The notes below the pieces were generated by a model. The model was not told where the DNA came from, searched no databases, and saw only the letters and a list, made by a program, of their open reading frames with translations. From the NCBI GenBank assembly GCA_030627155.1, contig DAOUSP010000105.1:1-5262 (forward strand): a stretch of DNA of 5,262 nucleotides, in the 5' to 3' direction. Below are positions 1 to 5,262 of this stretch, one piece after another. The position numbers and the translations under genes were made by a program. The DNA comes from Candidatus Aminicenantota bacterium (GTDB taxonomy: Bacteria; Acidobacteriota; Aminicenantia; Aminicenantales; Aminicenantaceae). The number at the start of each line of letters is the position of its first letter. Positions within the stretch are counted from its first letter, which is position 1.

Positions 1-1026
1 ATGAGTTTCATGGAAAGAAATGTCCTCTTCAATTTGATAGAATCCATGATGGCTTCAGTTTTTACTCTTATTGATGCACAAATCGGGCGTCCTTTTCCCA
101 TCTTGACTCACGAAGAGAGTTTGGAAAAATATGGAACCGACAAGCCGGATTTGCGGTTCGGGATGGAAATTCAGGATTTTTCAAAGTTAGGACCTCGCCT
201 CGATTCTGAAGTAATCCAAAAAGCTTTTTCTTCAGGTGGAACTTTGAAAGGCCTTGTTGTGGAAAAAGGAGGCAATTTCTCAAGGAGCAGGCTTGATAAG
301 CTGAATCAAAAGGCAAGGGATCTTGGAGGGAAAGGGATAATATGGGTGAAAAAGCCAGATGGATTCAAATCCTCACTGAAGTTGCCAGAAAATCAGTTGC
401 CGATCATTTGGGAAGAGGGGAATTGTAGTGATGAGGACCTGGTTTTATTGGTGGCAGATGAGAAACAAATAGCGTTAAAGATTTTGGGAGGAATTCGGGA
501 AGAGGTTCGACCAGAATGGGTTAAGACGTCTAATGCTTTTCGGTTTGCGTGGATTACAGATTTTCCACTGTTTGAGTGGAGCACAGAAGAAGGGCGACTT
601 GTTTCTGTGCATCATCCGTTTACATCGCCTGAAGAAGAAGACCTCGGTTATTTAGAAAGCCATCCTCTTCGGGTCCGTGCCAAAGCATATGATTTAGTTC
701 TCAATGGTACAGAAATAGGTGGTGGGTCTGTGCGAATCCATGATGTTTCGTTGCAGAAGAAAATATTTAAAATTTTGGGGTTGACACATAAAGAAATTGG
801 GGATAAATTTGGCTTTTTCTTAGAAGCACTGAACTATGGTGTTCCCCCGCATGGGGGGATTGCTTTAGGATTTGACAGAATTGTGATGCTATTGGCTGGA
901 GAGGAATCCATCCGGGATGTAATTCCATTCCCAAAAACGACAAGCTCACTCTGTTTACTCACCGGGTCCCCATCTGAAATTGAAGAAAGGCAGTTAAAAG
1001 ATTTGGGAATTAAAATCATTAAATAG
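1..1026 (+). CDS. aspS: Aspartyl-tRNA synthetase, C-terminal part (5' end outside window)
   Basis: This cytoplasmic class II synthetase charges tRNA-Asp with aspartate using ATP. The window starts inside the gene. The ATG at base 1 is an internal Met, because the first residues (MSFMERNVLF) match the catalytic-core region that follows the anticodon-binding domain. About 340 of the usual 580-600 residues are present. Visible parts, in window residue numbers: YGTDKPDLRF at 44-53; the bacterial GAD insertion domain at about 66-175; HHPFTSP at 204-210; GTEIGGGSVRIH at 236-247; and class II motif 3, ALGFDRIVMLLAG at 288-300, with the ATP-binding Arg293. The end, LGIKIIK, is typical for bacterial AspRS, so the 3' end is complete. 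The GAD domain rules out the archaeal/eukaryotic type. Whether the enzyme also charges tRNA-Asn cannot be judged, because the anticodon-binding domain lies outside the window. Identification is secure. Confidence 0.97.
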   Translation: MSFMERNVLFNLIESMMASVFTLIDAQIGRPFPILTHEESLEKYGTDKPDLRFGMEIQDFSKLGPRLDSEVIQKAFSSGGTLKGLVVEKGGNFSRSRLDKLNQKARDLGGKGIIWVKKPDGFKSSLKLPENQLPIIWEEGNCSDEDLVLLVADEKQIALKILGGIREEVRPEWVKTSNAFRFAWITDFPLFEWSTEEGRLVSVHHPFTSPEEEDLGYLESHPLRVRAKAYDLVLNGTEIGGGSVRIHDVSLQKKIFKILGLTHKEIGDKFGFFLEALNYGVPPHGGIALGFDRIVMLLAGEESIRDVIPFPKTTSSLCLLTGSPSEIEERQLKDLGIKIIK

Positions 1027-1071
1027 ACAGGGCTAATAGATAAAGGGGTAGGGTTTTATTTGATGGCAGAA

Positions 1072-1104
1072 GAAGTCGCCTTTTAAGCCAAAAGAGGAGA
1101 CTTC
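1072..1104 (+). other. Intergenic hairpin between aspS and the M16 pair
   Basis: A perfect 6-bp outer stem (GAAGTC/GACTTC) is followed by one G/A mismatch. A 6-bp inner stem (CCTTTT with AAGAGG, one G-U pair) closes a 7-base loop, AAGCCAA. The two arms are 13 bases each. The hairpin lies 46 bases after the aspS stop and 21 bases before the Shine-Dalgarno of the next gene. The following bases, CAATTAATAATTTC, are AT-rich but lack a run of T, so it is not a standard intrinsic terminator. It could be a weak terminator or attenuator, or an RNA-processing or stability element separating aspS expression from the M16 genes. The pairing is read directly from the sequence; the function is inferred. 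Confidence 0.5.
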
Positions 1105-1125
1105 CAATTAATAATTTCATAAGAA

Positions 1126-1131
1126 AGGAGG
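1126..1131 (+). promoter_or_regulatory. Strong Shine-Dalgarno (AGGAGG) of the first M16 gene
   Basis: AGGAGG, within AAAGGAGGG, lies 6 bases before the ATG at 1138. It fixes that codon as the start, just ahead of a signal peptide. No convincing -35/-10 pair was found in the gap upstream. Confidence 0.85.
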
Positions 1132-1137
1132 GAAAAT

Positions 1138-2646
1138 ATGTTCTGTAAAAAATTTTTCTGTGTTTTTATTTTGCTCTTGCTTTCCGGATTTATTGCAATC
1201 CAGTTTTCTTCTGCCCAGACATTCGATGCGATTCAGAGCAAAATCCGTACTCACGTGCTCAAAAATGGCATGAAATTTATTGTACTTGAACGGCATGAGG
1301 CACCTGTTGTGTCTTTTCATGTATACGCTGATGTAGGTAGTGCCAATGAGTCTTATGGGATAACCGGAATCTCGCATCTTTTAGAGCATATGGCGTTTAA
1401 AGGATCAAAGATTGTTGGAACGACTAATTATGAAGAAGAGGTGAAAATTCTTGATGAAATGGACGCTCTCTATGAAAAAATCAAAAGGGAAGAGGCCAAA
1501 ATCGCTCCTGATAAACAAGCATTAGAAAAGATGAACGCTCGATTCGAAGAATTGCGCAAAAAAGCAAAGACTTACGTTGTGACCGATGAGTTTGTGGACA
1601 TGTTGATGAAGGAAGGCGATCGGTTTGTGAACGCCTACACCAGTAACGATGCAACCCAGTATATCGACGGCCTTCCTTCCAACAAAGTAGAATTCTGGAT
1701 GTCCATGACTTCCGACCGTTTCATGAATCCAGTGTTTCGAGAGTTCTATAAGGAAAGGGATGTTGTCATGGAAGAACGGAGACTTGGTGTGGAATCGCGG
1801 CCATTAGGCCGGTTTATCGAGGACTTTTTGGCCGTTGCTTTTAAGGCGCATCCATATCACCATGGAGTAGTAGGGCACATGTCAGACCTTCAGTCGATAA
1901 CGCGGCAGGATGTAAAAGAGTATTTCAACAAATTTTATGGGCCAAATAATTTGACTGTAGCTATTGTCGGTGATGTCAAAGCTCCGGAGATCTTCGAGAT
2001 GGCTGAACAGTATTTTGGCCGGATTCCTGGAGGTGAAAAGCCAGGGTCTATAAGAACGGTCGAGCCTGAACAATGGGGAGAGCGGCGTGCTACAGTAGAA
2101 GCCATGGCTCAACCATTTCTCATTTTGGGTTTTCATAGGCCGGAAGCACGTCATCCTGACCACTATGCCCTTGAGGCATTGGCTAATATCTTAGGTCAAG
2201 GACGTTCTTCGAGGATATATCAATCTTTAGTGAAAGAAAAAAAGGTCAGCATTGAATGCGGAGCCTTCAATGGATTCCCTGGAGATAAAGACCCTAACCT
2301 TATCGCTTTCTATGCTGTTCCAGCAAAAGGGCACACTTCAAACGAATGCCTTTCTCTTTTAGATGAGGAAATCGAGAAAGTAAAAAAAGAAGCTGTAACA
2401 GAGAACGAACTGAAAAAGTACAAAAACATGGCAGTAAAGCGCATGCTCGATCGCATGAAGTCAAATGCAGGGATGGCTGGAATGCTGACTTATGCTGATG
2501 TTGTTCTTGGGGACTGGAGCCTTGCCTTTACCCAGGTTGAGAAAATCCAGGCAGTGCAAGTCGAAGATATTCAGCAGGTGGCTATCAGATATTTAAACAA
2601 GAAGAATTGCACGATTGGCGAGATTGTTCCCAGCAATAATAAATAG
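1138..2646 (+). CDS. Exported M16 zinc metallopeptidase, catalytic (zinc-bearing) subunit
   Basis: This is a 502-residue member of the insulinase/pitrilysin/processing-peptidase family (M16, COG0612). Residues 1-26 form a signal peptide: Lys-Lys, a hydrophobic stretch, then FSSA before Gln27. The mature protein should therefore act outside the cytoplasm. The N-terminal peptidase domain spans about 35-225. It has the inverted zinc motif HLLEH (His80, Glu83 as catalytic base, His84) and, further on, ERDVVMEE, with Glu206 and Glu213. The 7-residue spacing of these two matches the conserved Glu pair of pitrilysin, so Glu213 is the likely third zinc ligand. The gap from His84 to Glu213 is 129 residues against about 77 in pitrilysin, because of a charged, probably helical insertion at about 97-148. 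The C-terminal M16 domain runs from about 253 to 435. Its usual Arg/Tyr substrate-binding pair is missing: the equivalent positions are about Val365 and Ile372. The next gene supplies that pair, which suggests a heterodimer. The natural substrate is unknown; oligopeptides are typical for the family. Confidence 0.93.
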   Translation: MFCKKFFCVFILLLLSGFIAIQFSSAQTFDAIQSKIRTHVLKNGMKFIVLERHEAPVVSFHVYADVGSANESYGITGISHLLEHMAFKGSKIVGTTNYEEEVKILDEMDALYEKIKREEAKIAPDKQALEKMNARFEELRKKAKTYVVTDEFVDMLMKEGDRFVNAYTSNDATQYIDGLPSNKVEFWMSMTSDRFMNPVFREFYKERDVVMEERRLGVESRPLGRFIEDFLAVAFKAHPYHHGVVGHMSDLQSITRQDVKEYFNKFYGPNNLTVAIVGDVKAPEIFEMAEQYFGRIPGGEKPGSIRTVEPEQWGERRATVEAMAQPFLILGFHRPEARHPDHYALEALANILGQGRSSRIYQSLVKEKKVSIECGAFNGFPGDKDPNLIAFYAVPAKGHTSNECLSLLDEEIEKVKKEAVTENELKKYKNMAVKRMLDRMKSNAGMAGMLTYADVVLGDWSLAFTQVEKIQAVQVEDIQQVAIRYLNKKNCTIGEIVPSNNK

Positions 2647-2650
2647 GAGG
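2645..2650 (+). promoter_or_regulatory. Shine-Dalgarno overlapping the upstream stop codon
   Basis: AGGAGG begins inside the TAG stop (2644-2646) of the first M16 gene and sits 7 bases before the ATG at 2658. This arrangement favours translational coupling, which would suit two subunits made in equal amounts. The coupling is inferred; the overlap is seen directly. Confidence 0.85.
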
Positions 2651-2657
2651 GTGAAGG

Positions 2658-4139
2658 ATGAATGCTTTAAATAAAAAAATAACTGCAAGGAAAAAATCAA
2701 TAGTCTGTATTTTCGGGCTGGCCATTTGTATAGGCATTATGTGCGGAGTCTTTGCATACGGCCAAAAAAGCCCCAAAAACACTTTTGTGTTTCCTCCACT
2801 CAACCCCATCCAAATGCCGAAAGTAGAACAGTTGGAACTTCCCAATGGCCTCCAGCTGTTTCTTGTGGAAGATCATGAATATCCCACGATCGATATGCGT
2901 GCTTTGGTTCGAACAGGCTCTATCTATGAACCAAAGGAAAAGATTGGATTGGCTGCCCTAACAGGAAAAGTCTTGCGTACAGGTGGTACAGTGTCCAAGA
3001 CAGGGGATGATATCGATAAAGAATTAGAATCAATTGCAGCAAGAATTGAGGTCTCTATAAGGCAGACTTCAGGCAATATCATTGTATCACTACTGAAAGA
3101 AGATTTAGATCAAGTACTGGGTATGCTTGCAGACATATTAATGAACCCGGCTTTCAGGGAAGATAAAATTGCTCTTGCAGAAATCATGGAAAAATCATCC
3201 ATCTCCAGAAGGAACGATGATATCGGGCAGATAACCAGGAGAGAATTTAGAAAACTAATCTATGGAAAGGACAGTCCATATGCACGTTCTACAGAATATT
3301 CGACTATCGATGAAGTGACAAGAGAGGACATTGTCAAATTTTATGAGACCATCTTCCATCCGAATAACACTATTATGGCTGTGTGGGGAGATTTTAGTAG
3401 CAAAGAAATGGCTGCTAAATTGGAAAAAACCCTGGGTGCTTGGAAACGCAAAGAAATAGCGCTACCACCTATTCCTGAAGTCAAATATGACTATAAATAT
3501 ACTGTGAATTTTATTGATAAACCTGATGTTAACCAATCCAATATAATGATTGGGCACATTGGTGGGCTGATGAACGATCCGGATCTCCCTGCATTGAGCG
3601 TCATGAACAGCATCCTTTCCTATGAGCGGATGTTCAAGAAAATACGTACAGATGAAGGCCTTGCTTACAGTGTTTGGGGCGTTTATGGAGCAGAATACCA
3701 GCATCCAGGAATTTTCACTTGTGGGGCTCAAACAAAGGCTGAATCTACTGTTTATGCTATTGAACTCATGCTCGAGGAACTAAAAAGAATAACAAGCGAA
3801 GAAGTAAGCGATGAGGAATTGGCGAAGGCAAAAGACGAATATCTCAATGGATATGTGTTTAATTTTGACAGCCGGGCCAAAATCGTAAACAGAATGATGG
3901 CTTATGCCTATTACGGATATCCCCTTGATTTTATGGAAAAAATCAGAAAAGAAGTGGAAAAAGTTACCAAGAAAGATGTGCTTCGTGTAGCTAAGAAATA
4001 CCTCAGGCCAGATAAAGTTCAGATACTCGTTGTGGGAAAAAAAGAATCATTCGACAAGCCCCTTTCAACATTAGGAGAAGTAAATAATATAGATATCAGT
4101 ATTCCAGTTCTGGAGAAGACAGCGAATGAAGAAAAGTAA
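2658..4139 (+). CDS. Exported M16-family protein, non-catalytic (substrate-binding) partner subunit
   Basis: This 493-residue M16-fold protein starts with a basic stretch and a hydrophobic segment (about 14-34), read as a signal peptide with likely cleavage near Ala-Tyr-Gly35/Gln36. An uncleaved anchor is possible. The N-terminal domain (about 58-210) aligns with M16, but the zinc site is destroyed. In GLAALTGKV (97-105) the positions of the HxxEH ligands are Ala100, Gly103 and Lys104, so it should not bind zinc or cleave by itself. The C-terminal domain (about 217-395) keeps the substrate-binding Arg330 and Tyr337 in KKIRTDEGLAYSV, with the same 7-residue spacing as the Arg/Tyr pair of insulin-degrading enzyme. 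The tail ends FDKPLSTLGEVNNIDISIP plus a short charged end. The gene follows the zinc-bearing M16 gene by 11 bases and has complementary active-site parts. The likely role is the second half of a heterodimeric protease, like the paired subunits of mitochondrial processing peptidase. Family assignment is firm; the heterodimer is inferred. Confidence 0.92.
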   Translation: MNALNKKITARKKSIVCIFGLAICIGIMCGVFAYGQKSPKNTFVFPPLNPIQMPKVEQLELPNGLQLFLVEDHEYPTIDMRALVRTGSIYEPKEKIGLAALTGKVLRTGGTVSKTGDDIDKELESIAARIEVSIRQTSGNIIVSLLKEDLDQVLGMLADILMNPAFREDKIALAEIMEKSSISRRNDDIGQITRREFRKLIYGKDSPYARSTEYSTIDEVTREDIVKFYETIFHPNNTIMAVWGDFSSKEMAAKLEKTLGAWKRKEIALPPIPEVKYDYKYTVNFIDKPDVNQSNIMIGHIGGLMNDPDLPALSVMNSILSYERMFKKIRTDEGLAYSVWGVYGAEYQHPGIFTCGAQTKAESTVYAIELMLEELKRITSEEVSDEELAKAKDEYLNGYVFNFDSRAKIVNRMMAYAYYGYPLDFMEKIRKEVEKVTKKDVLRVAKKYLRPDKVQILVVGKKESFDKPLSTLGEVNNIDISIPVLEKTANEEK

Positions 4140-4155
4140 ATTGTGAAATGTTAAG

Positions 4156-4968
4156 TTAGGCCACTCTCTCTAAGGGAAGAATCAGGCATGTGGGGCCTCC
4201 TTCGCCTTTCACAAACTCAGATAGGTTAATAGCGTGGATTTTGAATCCCTCTTTCATTAAGACTTTAAAAGCAGCTTCATTGGATGCCTCAATAATCAAT
4301 TCAGAATTTCCAAAACAACTGACGTTGCTGCTGATAGATAAAGGACATTCTAATTCAATCCGCTCAAAACCTTTAAAAAAATCTGAGGGGAAAACGTTTT
4401 TGCAGCAGAGAATTTGTTTCGGGCCGATGAGACTCATGAGACCGCCCAGGTGAAAATGCGGCAGAGGAACGGGAAATGATCTGGTTTCATAATCCATCCT
4501 TTGTAAAATGGCTGAAATTTGCTGCACACCTTCTTTATTTGTCCTCTTGGAGCAGCCCACAAACGCCACAGAGCCAGCCAGGATAATGTCTCCTCCCTCA
4601 ACAGTGCCCGGTAGATGAATTGCTCCTGCAAAAGGTTCGCCAAGTTCCTTTAAATTTTGAGACATCCACTCTTCTTCCCCTCTCCTTGATTCTAAACCCA
4701 TTCTTAATCGAATATATCCTTGAGGAGTACATAAAGCAGAATCTCTGGTAAATACCGAGTTTGGGTGAGATCGAAGTTCACCAACATCGATAACTTCTGC
4801 CCCAAACCCTCTAATAGTCATCTTGAGTGTGTTATGTTGCTTCTTGGCCTGTTCAGCATCTGCCTGTTCTGCGATATTATGGTCTTTAGGATTCTCAACG
4901 AGAAAGTATTCTTTATTTGGGCTGCAGACTATCACGCGAGTTAATCGTTCTGCTTCACTTCTGAGCAT
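4156..4968 (-). CDS. Dimethylarginine dimethylaminohydrolase-like guanidino hydrolase (amidinotransferase superfamily)
   Basis: This complete 270-residue cytoplasmic protein has no signal peptide. It belongs to the arginine deiminase/amidinotransferase fold (COG1834), whose members attack the guanidino carbon of arginine-like substrates through a Cys. Motifs: HPNSVFTRDSA (68-78, Asp76), RMGLESRRGEEEW (89-101), GTVEGGDI (121-128, Glu124), SKRTNKEG (140-147, Arg142), HFHLGG (171-176, catalytic His173) and GEGGPTCLIL (255-264, nucleophile Cys261 near the C-terminus). By motif order these match Asp66, Arg85, Arg132, His162 and Cys249 of Pseudomonas aeruginosa DDAH, which is of similar length (about 254). 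Likely products would be citrulline plus an amine if methylarginine is the substrate, but arginine or another guanidine is possible. The start at 4968 keeps the first strand, LTRVIVCSP, intact. The gene lies 30 bases after alr on the same strand and is probably co-transcribed with it. It ends 16 bases from the stop of the convergent M16 gene. The fold and the active site are well supported; the exact substrate is not. Confidence 0.88.
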   Translation of the reverse strand: MLRSEAERLTRVIVCSPNKEYFLVENPKDHNIAEQADAEQAKKQHNTLKMTIRGFGAEVIDVGELRSHPNSVFTRDSALCTPQGYIRLRMGLESRRGEEEWMSQNLKELGEPFAGAIHLPGTVEGGDIILAGSVAFVGCSKRTNKEGVQQISAILQRMDYETRSFPVPLPHFHLGGLMSLIGPKQILCCKNVFPSDFFKGFERIELECPLSISSNVSCFGNSELIIEASNEAAFKVLMKEGFKIHAINLSEFVKGEGGPTCLILPLERVA

Positions 4969-4979
4969 AGCTTTTATTA

Positions 4980-4986
4980 CCCTTTC
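4980..4986 (-). promoter_or_regulatory. Weak Shine-Dalgarno candidate of the DDAH-like gene
   Basis: Read on the minus strand, GAAAGGG lies 11 bases before the ATG at 4968. The core is poorer and the spacing longer than for the two M16 genes. No better start codon lies nearby in frame. Translation may partly depend on ribosomes finishing alr just upstream. Confidence 0.4.
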
Positions 4987-4998
4987 ATCTGTTTTTCT

Positions 4999-5262
4999 CT
5001 ATATGTGAGTGATTATCCTGGGAATATACGAAGAAATGCGGGTTGTCACTTCATAATTTATAGTGCCGATGAGCCCAGCCAGATAATCCGCAGTGATGGT
5101 CTCATTCCCCTGACTTCCCAGCAAGACCACTTCGTCTTCTAATTGTACGTCAGGAATATCCGTAATATCCACCATAATCAGGTTCATACACACACGACCG
5201 CGAAGAGGAGCTCTGTGTCCACGAATTAACACATGACTTTGGTTGCTTAATCTTCTGTCATA
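4999..5262 (-). CDS. alr: Alanine racemase, C-terminal end (5' part outside window)
   Basis: This PLP-dependent enzyme converts L-Ala to D-Ala for peptidoglycan. Only the last 87 residues are inside. The frame stays open to the window edge and begins YDRRLSNQSH, so the GTG at 5232 is an internal Val, not a start. The C-terminal beta-domain signature is clear: VLIRGHRAPLRGRVCMN, then MVDITDIP, DEVVLLGSQG, ITADYLAGLIGTINYEV and the ending RISSYIPRII. The Cys-Met pair corresponds to the active-site-entry region around Met312 of Geobacillus Alr, and the Tyr in INYEV to Tyr354. The residue after CMet is Asn where many family members have Asp. The PLP lysine and the second catalytic Tyr lie outside the window. 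The gene reads towards the DDAH-like gene, 30 bases downstream, and is likely in one transcript with it. Identification is secure despite the short piece. Confidence 0.95.
   Translation of the reverse strand, partial: YDRRLSNQSHVLIRGHRAPLRGRVCMNLIMVDITDIPDVQLEDEVVLLGSQGNETITADYLAGLIGTINYEVTTRISSYIPRIITHI

Noticed and set aside
1..3. ATG at the window start as the true start of a short AspRS paralogue.
   Set aside because: The residues following it match the internal core of full-length AspRS, so the gene is simply cut by the window edge.
781..786. A perfect TTGACA -35-like hexamer inside aspS.
   Set aside because: It lies in conserved coding sequence, with no matching -10 box noticed and no gene start close downstream.
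1063..1086. A seven-codon reading frame (MAEEVAF, stop) with a G-rich stretch upstream, whose stop falls at the hairpin loop, resembling a leader peptide.
   Set aside because: It has no run of a regulatory amino acid, no alternative terminator stem, and is short enough to occur by chance.
1087..1115. A possible promoter with AATAAT at 1110-1115 as a -10 box before the first M16 gene.
   Set aside because: The expected -35 position reads GCCAAA, far from consensus, and AT-rich gaps give such -10 matches easily.
1882..2163. A 93-residue minus-strand frame inside the first M16 gene.
   Set aside because: It overlaps well-conserved M16 coding sequence and has no recognisable domain or ribosome site.
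4158..4198. Inverted repeat AGGCC/GGCCT near the convergent junction, a possible terminator for the M16 transcript.
   Set aside because: The stem is 5 bp plus a bulged extension, the loop is long, no T-run follows, and it lies in the conserved C-terminal coding sequence of the DDAH-like gene.
4190..4453. An 87-residue plus-strand frame opposite the DDAH-like gene.
   Set aside because: It is antisense to a gene with conserved catalytic motifs and resembles no family I know; it is a shadow frame.
5171..5179. Asn after Cys-Met in alanine racemase as a possible inactivating change from Asp.
   Set aside because: To my recollection Asn at this position occurs in other alanine racemases, and the rest of the C-terminal signature is intact.

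Overview
The window is ordinary bacterial chromosome, moderately AT-rich, and tightly packed with genes. It holds the ends of two gene groups that point at each other. All five genes belong to known families, and both outer genes are cut by the window edges. I see no mobile element, CRISPR array, tRNA, rRNA or phage signal. The organism cannot be named with confidence. The bacterial-type aspartyl-tRNA synthetase (it carries the GAD insertion), the alanine racemase, and two exported M16 peptidases with N-terminal signal peptides point to a free-living, peptidoglycan-making bacterium. Tandem M16 pairs of this style are, from memory, frequent in Acidobacteria/Aminicenantes-like and deltaproteobacterial lineages, but that placement is a guess.

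Plus strand, 1-4139: the 3' part of aspS is followed by a 111-base gap containing a clear 33-base hairpin and a strong Shine-Dalgarno sequence. Then come two adjacent M16 metallopeptidase-family genes, 11 bases apart, with the second gene's Shine-Dalgarno overlapping the first gene's stop codon. The first M16 protein has the zinc-binding HxxEH motif but lacks the C-terminal Arg/Tyr substrate-binding pair. The second has lost every HxxEH ligand but keeps the Arg/Tyr pair. This is the pattern expected of a two-subunit protease in which one chain carries the zinc and the other holds the substrate, here probably in the periplasm or outside the cytoplasmic membrane.

Minus strand, 5262-4156: the 3' end of alr (alanine racemase, for D-Ala in peptidoglycan) is followed 30 bases later by a complete gene for a dimethylarginine dimethylaminohydrolase-like guanidino-group hydrolase, with its Asp/Glu/His/Cys active-site set present. 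These two are probably co-transcribed. The group converges on the M16 pair with only 16 bases between stop codons and no recognisable terminator.

The most interesting points are the complementary loss of active-site parts in the M16 pair, the approximately 50-residue charged insertion in the zinc-bearing subunit, the intergenic hairpin, and the unknown substrate of the DDAH-like enzyme. None amounts to a clearly new system.
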